Assembly: GCF_050314555.1 (NCBI RefSeq)
Contig: NZ_JBNPNH010000002.1
Location: 124,001-188,000, forward strand
DNA from: Spyradosoma sp004558035
Lineage (GTDB): Bacteria; Verrucomicrobiota; Verrucomicrobiia; Opitutales; UBA953
Reading direction: 5' to 3'
DNA length: 64,000 nt
Position numbers and translations under genes: made by a program. Under the pieces are notes generated by a model that was not told the origin of the DNA, made no database searches, and saw nothing but the letters and a program-made list of their open reading frames with translations. Positions 33,957 through 41,732 of the stretch are shown here, piece after piece. Each line of letters opens with the position of its first letter. The stretch's first letter is position 1.

Positions 33957-34697
33957 ATGAAAAACGCCGCGCAACAGATTCTCGACGCCCTGAAGGCCGC
34001 GGGAACGCCGGAAAAAGCCGCCGTCCTGCGGCGCTTCTTCAAGACCGGTCCCGGTGAATACGGCGAAGGCGACCGCTTTCTCGGCGTGACCGTTCCCGCG
34101 ACGCGCGCGGTCGCGAAGGCGCACGCGGACGCGCCGTTCGCCGAGCTCGAAAAACTGCTGGAAAATCCTTTTCACGAGGCGCGCCTCTGCGCCCTGCTCG
34201 TTCTCGTCGAGCGTTTCCGCGCCGCGAAACGCGACGCGCGGGAACGCCGCCGCGTCTTCGAATTCTACCTGGCGCACGCGAGACGCTGCGACAACTGGGA
34301 TCTCGTCGATCTGACGGCGCCGAAAATCGTCGGCGAATTTCTCGCCGAAAGCCCGGACGCGCCCGAAGCGGATCCTCGGGAACGCGAAAAGCTGCTCTTC
34401 CGGCTCGCGGAAAGCGACTGTCTCTGGGAACGGCGCATCGCCGTCGTCTCCGCGCTCGCCTTCATCCGTCGCGGTGATTTTTCGATCACGTTTCGGCTCG
34501 CGGAAAAGCTCGCGACGGACGCGCACGACCTGATGCGCAAGGCGAACGGCTGGATGCTGCGCGAAGTCGGCAAGCGTTCCCGCGCCGCGCTCACGGCGTT
34601 TCTGGAGACGCGAGCGGCGACGCTCCCGCGCACGACGCTGCGCTATGCGATCGAGCATTACGCGCCCGCCGAGCGCACCCGCTGGCGCTCGCTGTGA
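33957..34697 (+). CDS. AlkD-like DNA alkylation repair protein
   Basis: A 246-residue all-helical HEAT-like repeat protein. FLGVTVPATRAVAK near residue 45, NPFHEARLCALLVLVERF, CDNWDLVDLTAPKIVG, ESDCLWERRIAVVSALAFIRRGDF and LMRKANGWMLREVGKRS are family signatures of the DNA alkylation repair (DUF1061/AlkD) glycosylases, which excise N3- and N7-alkylated purines. The ATG at 33957 is preferred, with the conserved core starting shortly after. Confidence 0.88.
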   Translation: MKNAAQQILDALKAAGTPEKAAVLRRFFKTGPGEYGEGDRFLGVTVPATRAVAKAHADAPFAELEKLLENPFHEARLCALLVLVERFRAAKRDARERRRVFEFYLAHARRCDNWDLVDLTAPKIVGEFLAESPDAPEADPREREKLLFRLAESDCLWERRIAVVSALAFIRRGDFSITFRLAEKLATDAHDLMRKANGWMLREVGKRSRAALTAFLETRAATLPRTTLRYAIEHYAPAERTRWRSL

Positions 34698-34801
34698 ACG
34701 CGCGCGATTCCGAGAAGAATTTTCGGCGCAAGTCAAGCAAACAATCATTACATTTTTTTAATGTTTGATCGCTTGCTTTTCGACTCGGAAAAGGGTTGCC
34801 T

Positions 34802-34929
34802 GTAAATCGGAAACGCGGCGCGGACGCGACAAGCTTTCGCGCGGCAATCTGACGGACGCCGCGCGTTCTCCGGTCTCTATCAGGCTGGCGCCGTCCGGGC
34901 GCGTCTAACGACGCGTCCGGACGGTTTTT
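34802..34929 (+). ncRNA. Candidate structured small RNA
   Basis: Upstream is a promoter-like pair TTCGAC and TGTAAA (17-bp spacing, -10 near 34800). The transcript would contain ACGCGGCG (34811-34818) able to pair with CGCCGCGC around 34857-34864. It then has a GGTCTCTATCAGGCTGGC segment and a strong terminator with the 8-bp stem CCGTCCGG/CCGGACGG. There is no open frame. It could instead be a long 3' UTR of the alkD-like gene. I cannot match it to a known RNA family. Confidence 0.35.
34891..34929 (+). terminator. Intrinsic terminator of the candidate sRNA or alkD-like gene
   Basis: CCGTCCGG...CCGGACGG stem with extended GCGCGTC/GACGCG pairing and a TTTTTC tail. Confidence 0.85.
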
Positions 34930-34975
34930 CTCTTCCGAAACCGCCCTTCCTCGCCCCCCCCTCTCTTTTCCCCGC

Positions 34976-35013
34976 AAAAAAACGCCGCCGGGGACGAACC
35001 TCGGCGGCGTTTT
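34976..35013 (-). terminator. Terminator of the cyclophilin gene
   Basis: Minus strand: CGCCGCCGAGG / CCCCGGCGGCG stem followed by seven T, starting 15 bp after the stop. Confidence 0.85.
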
Positions 35014-35027
35014 CGGAAGCAGGCGGC

Positions 35028-35681
35028 TTATTTCGCGGTCTTCGCTTCGGCGGCGGGAACGATCTTCACGCTCACCAGCGCCTTGCGCTCGATCGGCGAA
35101 GAACGCTCCGGACCCGTGCACGGCACGGACGCGATTTTTTCGAGCACTTCGTCGCCCGAGACGAGCTCGCCGAACGCCGTGTACTGGCGGTCGAGAAAAC
35201 GCGCGTCGCCGTGGCAGATGAAGAACTGCGAGCCCGCGCTGTCCGGATGCTGCGAACGCGCCATCGAGATGACGCCGCGCACGTGCGGCTTAGTGTTGAA
35301 CTCGGCGCGGATGCAGTAGCCCGGTCCGCCCGTGCCCCAAAGCGCGCGCTTGGACGCGTCCTTCGTGAGCGGATCGCCGCCCTGGATCATGAATCCCTTG
35401 ATGACGCGGTGGAACGCCGTGCCGTCGTAAAAGCCTTCGCGGGCGAGCTTTTTGAAATTTTCGACGGTTTTCGGCGCGACCTCGGGCCAAAAACGAATCA
35501 CCATTTCGCCGTCGCTTGTCGTCAGCACGGCAACTTCTTCTGTTTCGTTGTTCATAACTTTTTGCTTGGAAAAATCGTTCGCGGGAACGCCGGTCTCGAC
35601 GGCTCCCCGCTCGGAACACGCGGCGAACAGCGCGACGGAAAGCGCGGCGACGCCGACGCGGAAAAATGCGGAAATCTTCAT
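35028..35681 (-). CDS. Cyclophilin-type peptidyl-prolyl isomerase, lipoprotein
   Basis: A 217-residue exported isomerase with a lipoprotein signal ALFAACSE (Cys22). A full cyclophilin domain (residues ~45-205) follows, with the active-site motifs FHRVIKGFMIQGGD (catalytic Arg), MARSQHPDSAGSQFFI and YTAFGELVSGDEVLEKI. It would accelerate proline isomerisation during folding of envelope proteins. Divergent from the gbsR-like regulator of the polysaccharide locus. Confidence 0.92.
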   Translation of the reverse strand: MKISAFFRVGVAALSVALFAACSERGAVETGVPANDFSKQKVMNNETEEVAVLTTSDGEMVIRFWPEVAPKTVENFKKLAREGFYDGTAFHRVIKGFMIQGGDPLTKDASKRALWGTGGPGYCIRAEFNTKPHVRGVISMARSQHPDSAGSQFFICHGDARFLDRQYTAFGELVSGDEVLEKIASVPCTGPERSSPIERKALVSVKIVPAAEAKTAK

Positions 35682-35787
35682 GCCGCCATTTCACGGCTTC
35701 GCGGGAAGGCTGGCAAGGCAGAAAACGCCCGCCGCGCCGCGCTTTTCCGCTTGCGCGGCTCCCCCGAAAAATTCAAATTGTTTAAAA

Positions 35788-36297
35788 ATGTCAAAAACAA
35801 ATGACACAAATGAAGAATCGCCCGCGCCCGCGCTGGAGGCGTGGGAGCTCGCCGTGGTGGACGTGTTCGTGCGCGCGGCGGACATGTTCGGCATGCGCCG
35901 CAGCGTCGGCATGGTGTACGGCGCGCTTTACTGCGCGCGCGAGCCGATTTCGACTCAGGCGCTGCAGGACCGCCTCGCGCTTTCCCGCGGCGCCGTCGTC
36001 GAAGCCCTGCAGTTTCTGCGTCGGCTCGGCGCCGTGCGCGTTCACCTGAAGATCGGCGAACGGCGCGACTTCTTTTCCGCGGAGACCGATCTGAAGAAAT
36101 TCGCGCGCGGCTTTCTGAAGGAAATCCTCGAGCCCGCGCTCGAAAAGGCGGAAATCCGCCTCGAACAGGCGCGCGACTCCGCGGGAACGGCCTCCGCCGC
36201 GACTTCCGATTTCGCGCGTTCCCGCATCGACGAACTCGCCCGCCGCAAAGCCCGCTTCGCGGAAATTCTTCCCCTCCTCGAAAACCTCCTCGACTGA
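35788..36297 (+). CDS. GbsR/MarR-like winged-helix regulator
   Basis: A 169-residue transcription factor. The N-terminal half carries a winged helix: MFGMRRSVGMVYGALYCAREPISTQALQDRLALSRGAVVEALQFLRRLGAV (residues ~32-85), with wing HLKIGERRDFFSAE. The C-terminal half is a helical dimerisation region. GbsR-type proteins precede exopolysaccharide loci in several Verrucomicrobiota. Here it stands just upstream of the flippase gene, so local control of capsule or EPS synthesis is likely. The start is ATG 35788. Confidence 0.8.
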   Translation: MSKTNDTNEESPAPALEAWELAVVDVFVRAADMFGMRRSVGMVYGALYCAREPISTQALQDRLALSRGAVVEALQFLRRLGAVRVHLKIGERRDFFSAETDLKKFARGFLKEILEPALEKAEIRLEQARDSAGTASAATSDFARSRIDELARRKARFAEILPLLENLLD

Positions 36298-36350
36298 CGC
36301 GGAAAAAGGAACCACGAATGGACGCGAATTTCCACGAAATCATTTCCTTC

Positions 36351-36446
36351 CGAGGAAGCGACTTTCCAGTCGCTTTTCGGAAACCATTTTCAAAGAAATT
36401 TCTTTCGGAGGGCTTCCGCCAAGCGACAGGAAAGTCGCTTCCCCAA
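36351..36446. repeat. Palindromic element copy C
   Basis: GAAGCGACTTTCCAGTCGCT left arm, centre TTTCAAAGAAATTTCTTTCG, right arm AAGCGACAGGAAAGTCGCTT then CCCC. It lies between the regulator and the flippase gene. Confidence 0.85.
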
Positions 36447-36493
36447 AAGCGTTCCCGCGAGGCTGACCTGCGGAAAATTCTCTTAGACCGCTC

Positions 36494-38041
36494 ATGAACG
36501 TCTCCGAAAACAACCGCCGCATCGCCAAGAACACGCTCGTGCTCTACGCGCGCATGGCGTTCACGATGTGCCTGGGCGTGTTCACGACGCGCGTTCTGCT
36601 GGGCGCGCTCGGCGTCACGGACTACGGACTCGTGAACGTGCTCGCCGGCGTCGTTTCGATGTTCGGATTCCTTTCGGGGACGATGTCCACGGCGTGTTCC
36701 CGCTTCTTCAACTTCGAGCTCGGACGCAAGGACTTCGTCCGGCTGAAGCAGACCTTCAACCTCACGCAGATGATATACGTCGGTCTCGTCGTCGTGCTGC
36801 TTCTGCTTTCGGAGACGGTCGGGCTTTGGTTTTTCGAGAACAAGGTCGTCGTTCCGCCGGAGCGCGCGGACGCGGCGTTCTGGTTTTTCCAGTTTTCCGT
36901 CTTCACGTTTCTGCTGAGCACGCTTTCGATTCCGTATTCTTCGCTGATCGTTTCTCACGAAAACATGAAGGCGTTCGCGTGGATCACGATCTTCGAGGCG
37001 TCCGCGCGTCTCGGCATCATTTACCTGCTTTCGCTTTCGAGCTTCGACCGGCTCGCGTTCTACGGCGCGCTGATGATGCTGGTCGGCGTCGTGCATTTTT
37101 CGCTGAACTGGCTGGTGTGCCGCCGCAGTTACGCGGAATCGCGCACGGGCTTTTTCTGGGAGAAAAAACGCTTCGTCGAGCTCGTCGCCTTCGGCGGCTG
37201 GAACCTGTGGGGCGCGATGTCGGGGCTGTTCACCAACGTCTTCATCAACGTTCTTCTGAACAATTACTTCGGTTCCGCCGTGAACGCCGCGCGCGCCGTG
37301 GCGCAGCAGGTTTCGGGCGCGGTCACGTCGTTCACGCAGAATTTTCTCACGGCGACGAATCCGCAGATCGTCAAATATTACGCGGCGGGCGAAATCTCGC
37401 AGTCGCAGCTGCTCACGATGCGCGCCTCGCGCATGGGCTTTTTCCTGCTTTTCTTCATCGCGCTCCCGGCGTGGCTGCTGATGCCGTTCGTCCTCGAACT
37501 TTGGCTCGACCCCGTTCCCGCGCACGCGCTCTGGTTCACGCGGCTGATTCTGATCCAGGTGCTCATCGACGCGTTCTCGTATCCGCTGATGACTCAGGCG
37601 CAGGCCTCAGGCAAGGTCGCGCTCTATCAGAGCGTCGTCGGCGGCGTGCTTTGGCTGACGCTCCCGATCGCGTGGGTCGCGCTGCGCTTCTTCGCCGCGC
37701 CGCCGGAGTCCGTCGCGTGCGTCTCCATCGGGATTTCCTGCGTATGCCTTTGGCTGCGGCTGATTCTGATCCGGCGCTGCGCGAAGCTCTCCGTCCGCGC
37801 TTTCGTGAAAAAAACGCTCGTTCCCGCGGGCCTCGCGGCGTGCGCGGCCGCGGTCGTTCCCGCGGCGCTCGCCCGCTTCGTCGTTCCCGCGCCGGGCTGG
37901 ACGCAGTTTTTCGTCGTCGGCTTCGCGTGCGTGTTCTGCACCGTTCCCGCGATCGCGCTTCTCGGATTCACGCGCGATGAACGCGACTCGATTTTCAGAC
38001 TCGTGCGTTCGCGCCTCGAAAAAAGGAGGCTCCGCCGATGA
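36494..38041 (+). CDS. Polysaccharide flippase (Wzx/MATE-like)
   Basis: A 515-residue polytopic protein with about 12-14 membrane helices, starting ISKNTLVLYARMAFTMCLGVFTTRVLLGALGVTDYGLVNV-like (NRRIAKNTLVLYARM). This is the usual opening of oligosaccharide flippases that move lipid-linked repeat units across the inner membrane. It is the first structural gene of the EPS locus and is followed by the nitroreductase-like, FrhB-like and pyruvyl transferase genes, a recurrent set in capsule clusters. Confidence 0.9.
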   Translation: MNVSENNRRIAKNTLVLYARMAFTMCLGVFTTRVLLGALGVTDYGLVNVLAGVVSMFGFLSGTMSTACSRFFNFELGRKDFVRLKQTFNLTQMIYVGLVVVLLLLSETVGLWFFENKVVVPPERADAAFWFFQFSVFTFLLSTLSIPYSSLIVSHENMKAFAWITIFEASARLGIIYLLSLSSFDRLAFYGALMMLVGVVHFSLNWLVCRRSYAESRTGFFWEKKRFVELVAFGGWNLWGAMSGLFTNVFINVLLNNYFGSAVNAARAVAQQVSGAVTSFTQNFLTATNPQIVKYYAAGEISQSQLLTMRASRMGFFLLFFIALPAWLLMPFVLELWLDPVPAHALWFTRLILIQVLIDAFSYPLMTQAQASGKVALYQSVVGGVLWLTLPIAWVALRFFAAPPESVACVSIGISCVCLWLRLILIRRCAKLSVRAFVKKTLVPAGLAACAAAVVPAALARFVVPAPGWTQFFVVGFACVFCTVPAIALLGFTRDERDSIFRLVRSRLEKRRLRR

Positions 38042-38055
38042 ACACGACGCATCTT

Positions 38056-38152
38056 CCGGAGAAGCGACTTTCCAGTCGCTTCTCGAAAAACTCTTTCAAG
38101 GAAATTCCTTTCGGAGGGATTCCGGCAAGCGACAGGAAAGTCGCTTCCCCCA
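38056..38152. repeat. Palindromic element copy D
   Basis: Left arm GAGAAGCGACTTTCCAGTCG, centre TTTCAAGGAAATTCCTTTCG, right arm AAGCGACAGGAAAGTCGCTT then CCCC. It begins 14 bp after the flippase stop. Confidence 0.85.
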
Positions 38153-38177
38153 AAGCGTTCCCGCGAACCGCGCGTCT

Positions 38178-38244
38178 TGGGGGCGAAGACGTCCACGTCT
38201 TCGTCGCGGGAACGAAGACAGGAATGTCTTCGCCCCCATATTTT
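38178..38244. repeat. GGGGGCGAAGAC-type palindrome
   Basis: GGGGGCGAAGACGTCCACGT at the left pairs with a right arm GTCTTCGCCCCC. A shortened version is at about 40750-40775 (GGGGGCGAAGACGTCC) and a decayed one at 17856-17876. It is a second, distinct palindromic family. Confidence 0.7.
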
Positions 38245-38257
38245 TTTTGAAAATCTC

Positions 38258-39291
38258 ATGAAAAAGAAAATCAGACAACTCCTCAAACGCGTTCCCGGCG
38301 TGAAAGCCGTTTACCTGCTCGCGTGCCACCTCATGCTCGACCGCTGGCGCATGCGGGAAATGTTCGCCTACGACCGCGCGCGCTTCCTGAAATTTTCCCC
38401 GCATTCCCGCGAAACCAAGGCGGGCGCTCTCGCCTCGATCGTCATGACCTATCACATCGTCGAAAAAGGGCTGACGATGCCGGACATGCGTCTCGGGTTC
38501 GGACGCGAAATGCTGCTCGGCCTCGTCGCCGCGCTCAACGATTTCGCCGACCGCTACGGCACGGACGAAGCGCAGTTCCGCGCCGCCGTCGCCGTCGTCG
38601 CCGAATACCGCAAGGTGCACGCGGACGCGGGATTCGCGCTCGACGAAGAACGCGTCCGCGCGATCGATTCTCTGCTCGCGCGCGTTCCCGTCGAACCCTC
38701 GCGCCAGATCGAGATGACGCGGGAACGCTACTTCGCCGACCTCGACGCGCCGTTCGAGACGTTTTCCGCTTCGCGCCATTCCGTGCGTCATTTCGCGGGA
38801 ACGGTCTCGCTCGAACAGATCCGCGCCGCCGTCGCGCTCGCGAACAACGCGCCCTCCGCGTGCAATCGCCAATACGTGCGCGTGCACTGCGTGAGCGACC
38901 ATGAAAAAATCCGCGAATGTCTCGCGCTGCAGAACGGCAACCGCGGGTTCGGTCATCTCGCGGACAAGCTGCTGATTCTCACCGCCGACCTGCGCGCCGT
39001 GTGGGGCACGGAGCGCAACGACCTCTTCACGAACGCCGGGATTTATCTGATGAATCTCTGCTACGCGCTGCACAAGAACCGCGTCGCGCACTGCATGCTG
39101 AACTGGTCGGTCCCGCCGAAGACGGACCGCGCGCTCCGCCGGCTTTTAAATACCCCCCCCGATTTCTGCATAGCCGTTTAGAAGATTCCGAAACCGTCGT
39201 CGTATTCATCGCCTGCGGCGGCGTTCCCGAGAAGTTCAGGCTGGCGTCTTCGCCGCGAAAATCCGTCGAGGAAACGCTTGTGCTTCACTGA
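38258..39291 (+). CDS. Nitroreductase-like protein of the EPS locus, frameshifted near its end
   Basis: A FMN-dependent nitroreductase-fold protein of the kind found in polysaccharide clusters. There is a helical N-terminal extension, then ASRHSVRHFAGTVSLEQIRAAVALANNAPSACNRQYVRVH (FMN-binding) and HKNRVAHCMLNWSVPPKTDRALRRLL. At a C8 run (39153-39160) the frame as written ends at 39181 (307 residues). With nine C it would continue DSETVVVFIACGGVPEKFRLASSPRKSVEETLVLH to a TGA at 39289, which is the expected C-terminus. The oxidoreductase substrate is unknown. Confidence 0.8.
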
Positions 39292-39352
39292 CTGAAAACC
39301 GCGCTTTCGCGGGAACGGGACGTCGCTCCGAGGCGCAACCCGTTCCCGCGAA

Positions 39353-40606
39353 ATGATTGTTCTCCAACGAAAAGAAGATTGCTGCGGCTGCCATGCCTGC
39401 GAAACCGTCTGCCCGAAAAACTGCATCGCGATGCGCGAGGATTCCGAGGGATTTCTCTACCCGGAAACCGACGCGTCGCTGTGCGTCGACTGCGGGCTCT
39501 GCGAAAAAGTCTGCCCCGTCGTCAACCGCGGGCGCGCGTTCGCGTTTCCTGTTCTTGAGGAACCGGCGGTCTTCGCCGCGCGCTGCGCGAGCGACGGGCT
39601 GCGCCTCGCTTCCGCGTCGGGAGGCGCGTTCACGGTGATCGCCGAGCGCGTGATAAGAAACGGCGGCGTCGTGTTCGGCGCGCGCTGGAACTCGGATTTC
39701 ACCGAGGTCGTGCACGACTTCACGGAAACGCTCGAAGGGCTCGCGGCGTTTCGCGGGAGCAAGTATCTGCAGTCGCGCGTCGGCGGCGCGTTCCGCAAGG
39801 CGCGCGAATTTCTGCGCGCCGGACGCGAAGTGATGTTCACGGGAACGCCGTGCCAGATCGCGGGGCTGCGGCGCGCGCTGCGCGCGGATTTTCCGAACCT
39901 GCTCGCCGTGGACATCGCGTGCCACAGCGCGCCGTCGCCGAAGGTCTGGCGCGCGTTTTTCGCGGCCCTGCGGGAACGGGAAAAGCTCGGCGCGGTCGCG
40001 GACGTGCGCTTCCGCAAAAAAGTTTTTGACGCGAAGCTCGGCGCGTGGAACTGCGCCATGCTTTCGGTCGAGGACGCCTCGGGCGGGGAATTTCTCGCGC
40101 CGCTTTACGCGACGCCTTTCGGCAAGGGCTTCGGCTCGGGACTGTTTTCGCGCCCGTCCTGCCACGAGTGCCCGGCGAAGGACCGCACGAGCGGAAGCGA
40201 CCTCACGCTCGGCGATTTTTGGGGCGCGGAAAAATATTTTCCGGATCTGAAGACGGGCGAAGGACTCTCCGTCGTCGTGTGCGGCACGGCGCGCGGGCGC
40301 GCGGCGTTCGAAGCGGCGAAGAGCGGTTTCGGGGTGCTGCGCGAAGCGACCTGGGCGCAGGCCGTTCCCGCGAACGGCGGACTGAAGAACGAAACGCTGC
40401 GGCACCCGAAACGGGCGGAATTCTTCGCGGCGTTCGCGCGGGCGGGAACGCCGGGCGAGGCGGCGTGCCTCGTCGCAAAATTCACGCGGACGCCGTTCCC
40501 GCGCCGCGTTCGCGCTTTCGCGTTCCGCTGCGCGCGCTTCATTCTCGCCCGCACGGGAACGCTCGCCCTCGCGAAAAAACTTCTGCGCGGAGGAACCCGA
40601 GAATGA
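39353..40606 (+). CDS. F420-hydrogenase beta-like iron-sulfur protein of the EPS locus
   Basis: A 417-residue FrhB-family protein. The N-terminal ferredoxin part has two 4Fe-4S motifs: C10-x2-C13-x2-C16-x3-C20-P and C44-x2-C47-x2-C50-x3-C54-P. The FrhB_N and FrhB_C domains follow (FTVIAERVIRNGGVVFGARW, FTGTPCQIAGLRRAL, CHECPAKDRTSGSDLTLGDFWG). Such proteins are common beside polysaccharide pyruvyl transferases, and their exact reaction there is not established. It lies 61 bp after the end of the repaired nitroreductase gene. Confidence 0.88.
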   Translation: MIVLQRKEDCCGCHACETVCPKNCIAMREDSEGFLYPETDASLCVDCGLCEKVCPVVNRGRAFAFPVLEEPAVFAARCASDGLRLASASGGAFTVIAERVIRNGGVVFGARWNSDFTEVVHDFTETLEGLAAFRGSKYLQSRVGGAFRKAREFLRAGREVMFTGTPCQIAGLRRALRADFPNLLAVDIACHSAPSPKVWRAFFAALREREKLGAVADVRFRKKVFDAKLGAWNCAMLSVEDASGGEFLAPLYATPFGKGFGSGLFSRPSCHECPAKDRTSGSDLTLGDFWGAEKYFPDLKTGEGLSVVVCGTARGRAAFEAAKSGFGVLREATWAQAVPANGGLKNETLRHPKRAEFFAAFARAGTPGEAACLVAKFTRTPFPRRVRAFAFRCARFILARTGTLALAKKLLRGGTRE

Positions 40607-40634
40607 ACGCGCGCCCGCAGAAATGTTTCTCTTC

Positions 40635-40731
40635 CGGGGAAGCGACTTTCCAGTCGCTTTTCGGGAACCTTTTTCAAGGAAATTTCTTTCTGATGGATTT
40701 CATCAAGCGACAGGAAAGTCGCTTCCCCGAA
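40635..40731. repeat. Palindromic element copy E
   Basis: GGGGAAGCGACTTTCCAGTC left arm, centre TTTCAAGGAAATTTCTTTCT, right arm AAGCGACAGGAAAGTCGCTT then CCCC. A partial GGGGGCGAAGACG palindrome follows immediately, the same order as at copy D. Confidence 0.85.
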
Positions 40732-40794
40732 AACGGCGCGTCGTTCCTTGGGGGCGAAGACGTCCGCGTCTTCGCCGCGGGAACGTGCGGAAAG

Positions 40795-41412
40795 TCATTT
40801 CTCCAATGCGTCGTAAATTTCCGCGGCCCAGGCATGGTCGGACGGCCGCGGATATTTTTCGACGATGTGCCCGCACCGAGTCCTGAAAATCGGAATCCAT
40901 GCGGGAACGCCTCCGGCGATTTCTTTGGAATTGTCGTAAAAATATGCCCTGTCTGCAAAGCGAGCGACGCGGAGCGCATTTTGAATGGAACGGGCGTAAC
41001 GGCTGACGATTTTTTCTATCGGCACGGCGTGACCGCCGTCTTCCATCCGGGAGACGATTCGCGCGGCGTTGATTCGCGGGTGGTCGGTTCCGACAAAAAA
41101 CATGCGGACGAAATAGCCGCGCGCCTTCGCCCGCTTCAGAAAATCGACTTTATCCTGCGTCGAAAGCACGGTTTCGAAGGCGAAGTCTTTGCCTTCGGCG
41201 AGCAGGCGCTCACGCAACTCGCTCGCATAGCGCGCTGCGGAAAGCACGGCGGCTGGATTGTTCCAGTCGCCGAAACGTTCCCGTGCGATGTCGTCCGGGT
41301 TGACGTATTCGCAGCCGACCATCCATTTGTGCCGGAGGTCGCGGAACTGCTCCGTGATGGAGGTTTTCCCGGAGCCGTTCGGCCCGGCGACGACGATGAG
41401 ACGCGGCTTCAT
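40795..41412 (-). CDS. Zeta-toxin-like P-loop kinase
   Basis: A 205-residue zeta-toxin/AAA-type kinase. Walker A is AGPNGSGKTS (residues ~9-18), the substrate side is YVNPDDIARERFG and FAFETVLSTQDKVDFLKRAKARGYFVRMFFVGTDHP, and an Arg-rich lid is SRMEDGGHAVPIEKIVSRYARS. Zeta toxins phosphorylate UDP-GlcNAc and block the cell wall. Solo chromosomal relatives may have other substrates. Its start overlaps the stop of a 64-residue gene (ATGA). It is antisense to the EPS genes around it and GC is lower than theirs, suggesting insertion. Confidence 0.8.
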   Translation of the reverse strand: MKPRLIVVAGPNGSGKTSITEQFRDLRHKWMVGCEYVNPDDIARERFGDWNNPAAVLSAARYASELRERLLAEGKDFAFETVLSTQDKVDFLKRAKARGYFVRMFFVGTDHPRINAARIVSRMEDGGHAVPIEKIVSRYARSIQNALRVARFADRAYFYDNSKEIAGGVPAWIPIFRTRCGHIVEKYPRPSDHAWAAEIYDALEK

Positions 41413-41603
41413 GCTTTTTCCGCGGCGACGCGGGAGATGATTTCGTGGAGCATCCTGCGGAAACGTTCGTCGCGCAGTTTCGCTTTGCGCGCGATTTCCT
41501 CGCGGGCGCGGGTCATGACGCGGTCGAGTTCCCGCAGATCTTCTTCGGAATCCGCGAGGTCGGTTTCGTCGCGCGGTGCGCGCGTCTGTGCCTGGTCAAT
41601 CAT
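41409..41603 (-). CDS. Small partner of the zeta-like kinase (candidate antitoxin)
   Basis: A 64-residue charged, helical protein (DSEEDLRELDRVMTRAREEIARKAKLRDERFRRMLHEIISRVAAEKA), coupled by a 4-bp overlap to the kinase gene downstream. Antitoxin-first order, size and overlap match toxin-antitoxin pairs. No DNA-binding motif is obvious. The function is inferred from context only. Confidence 0.65.
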   Translation of the reverse strand: MIDQAQTRAPRDETDLADSEEDLRELDRVMTRAREEIARKAKLRDERFRRMLHEIISRVAAEKA

Positions 41604-41732
41604 GGGGCGGATTGTATCTGCGGCGCGCGCGTTCCCGCAAGAAAATCCCAAAGGCGTTCCCGCGGATCCGTCTTTCAAGAAATCCGCGTTCGGACGCGCT
41701 GATCCGCGGTTCCCGCACTCTTTTTTGATGAA

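Larger units (their letters stand above)
34698..35027. other. 330-bp spacer with a candidate RNA and two terminators
   Basis: The first 100 bp are AT-rich (a CATTTTTTTAATG hairpin near 34750). A candidate sRNA with its own terminator occupies about 34800-34929. A C7/T-rich stretch follows, then the terminator of the minus-strand cyclophilin gene (34976-35013). No coding region is visible. Confidence 0.6.

Noticed and set aside
34698..35027. tRNA or tmRNA gene in the gap
   Set aside because: No T-loop consensus (GGTTCRA) with matching acceptor stem was found here or in other gaps.
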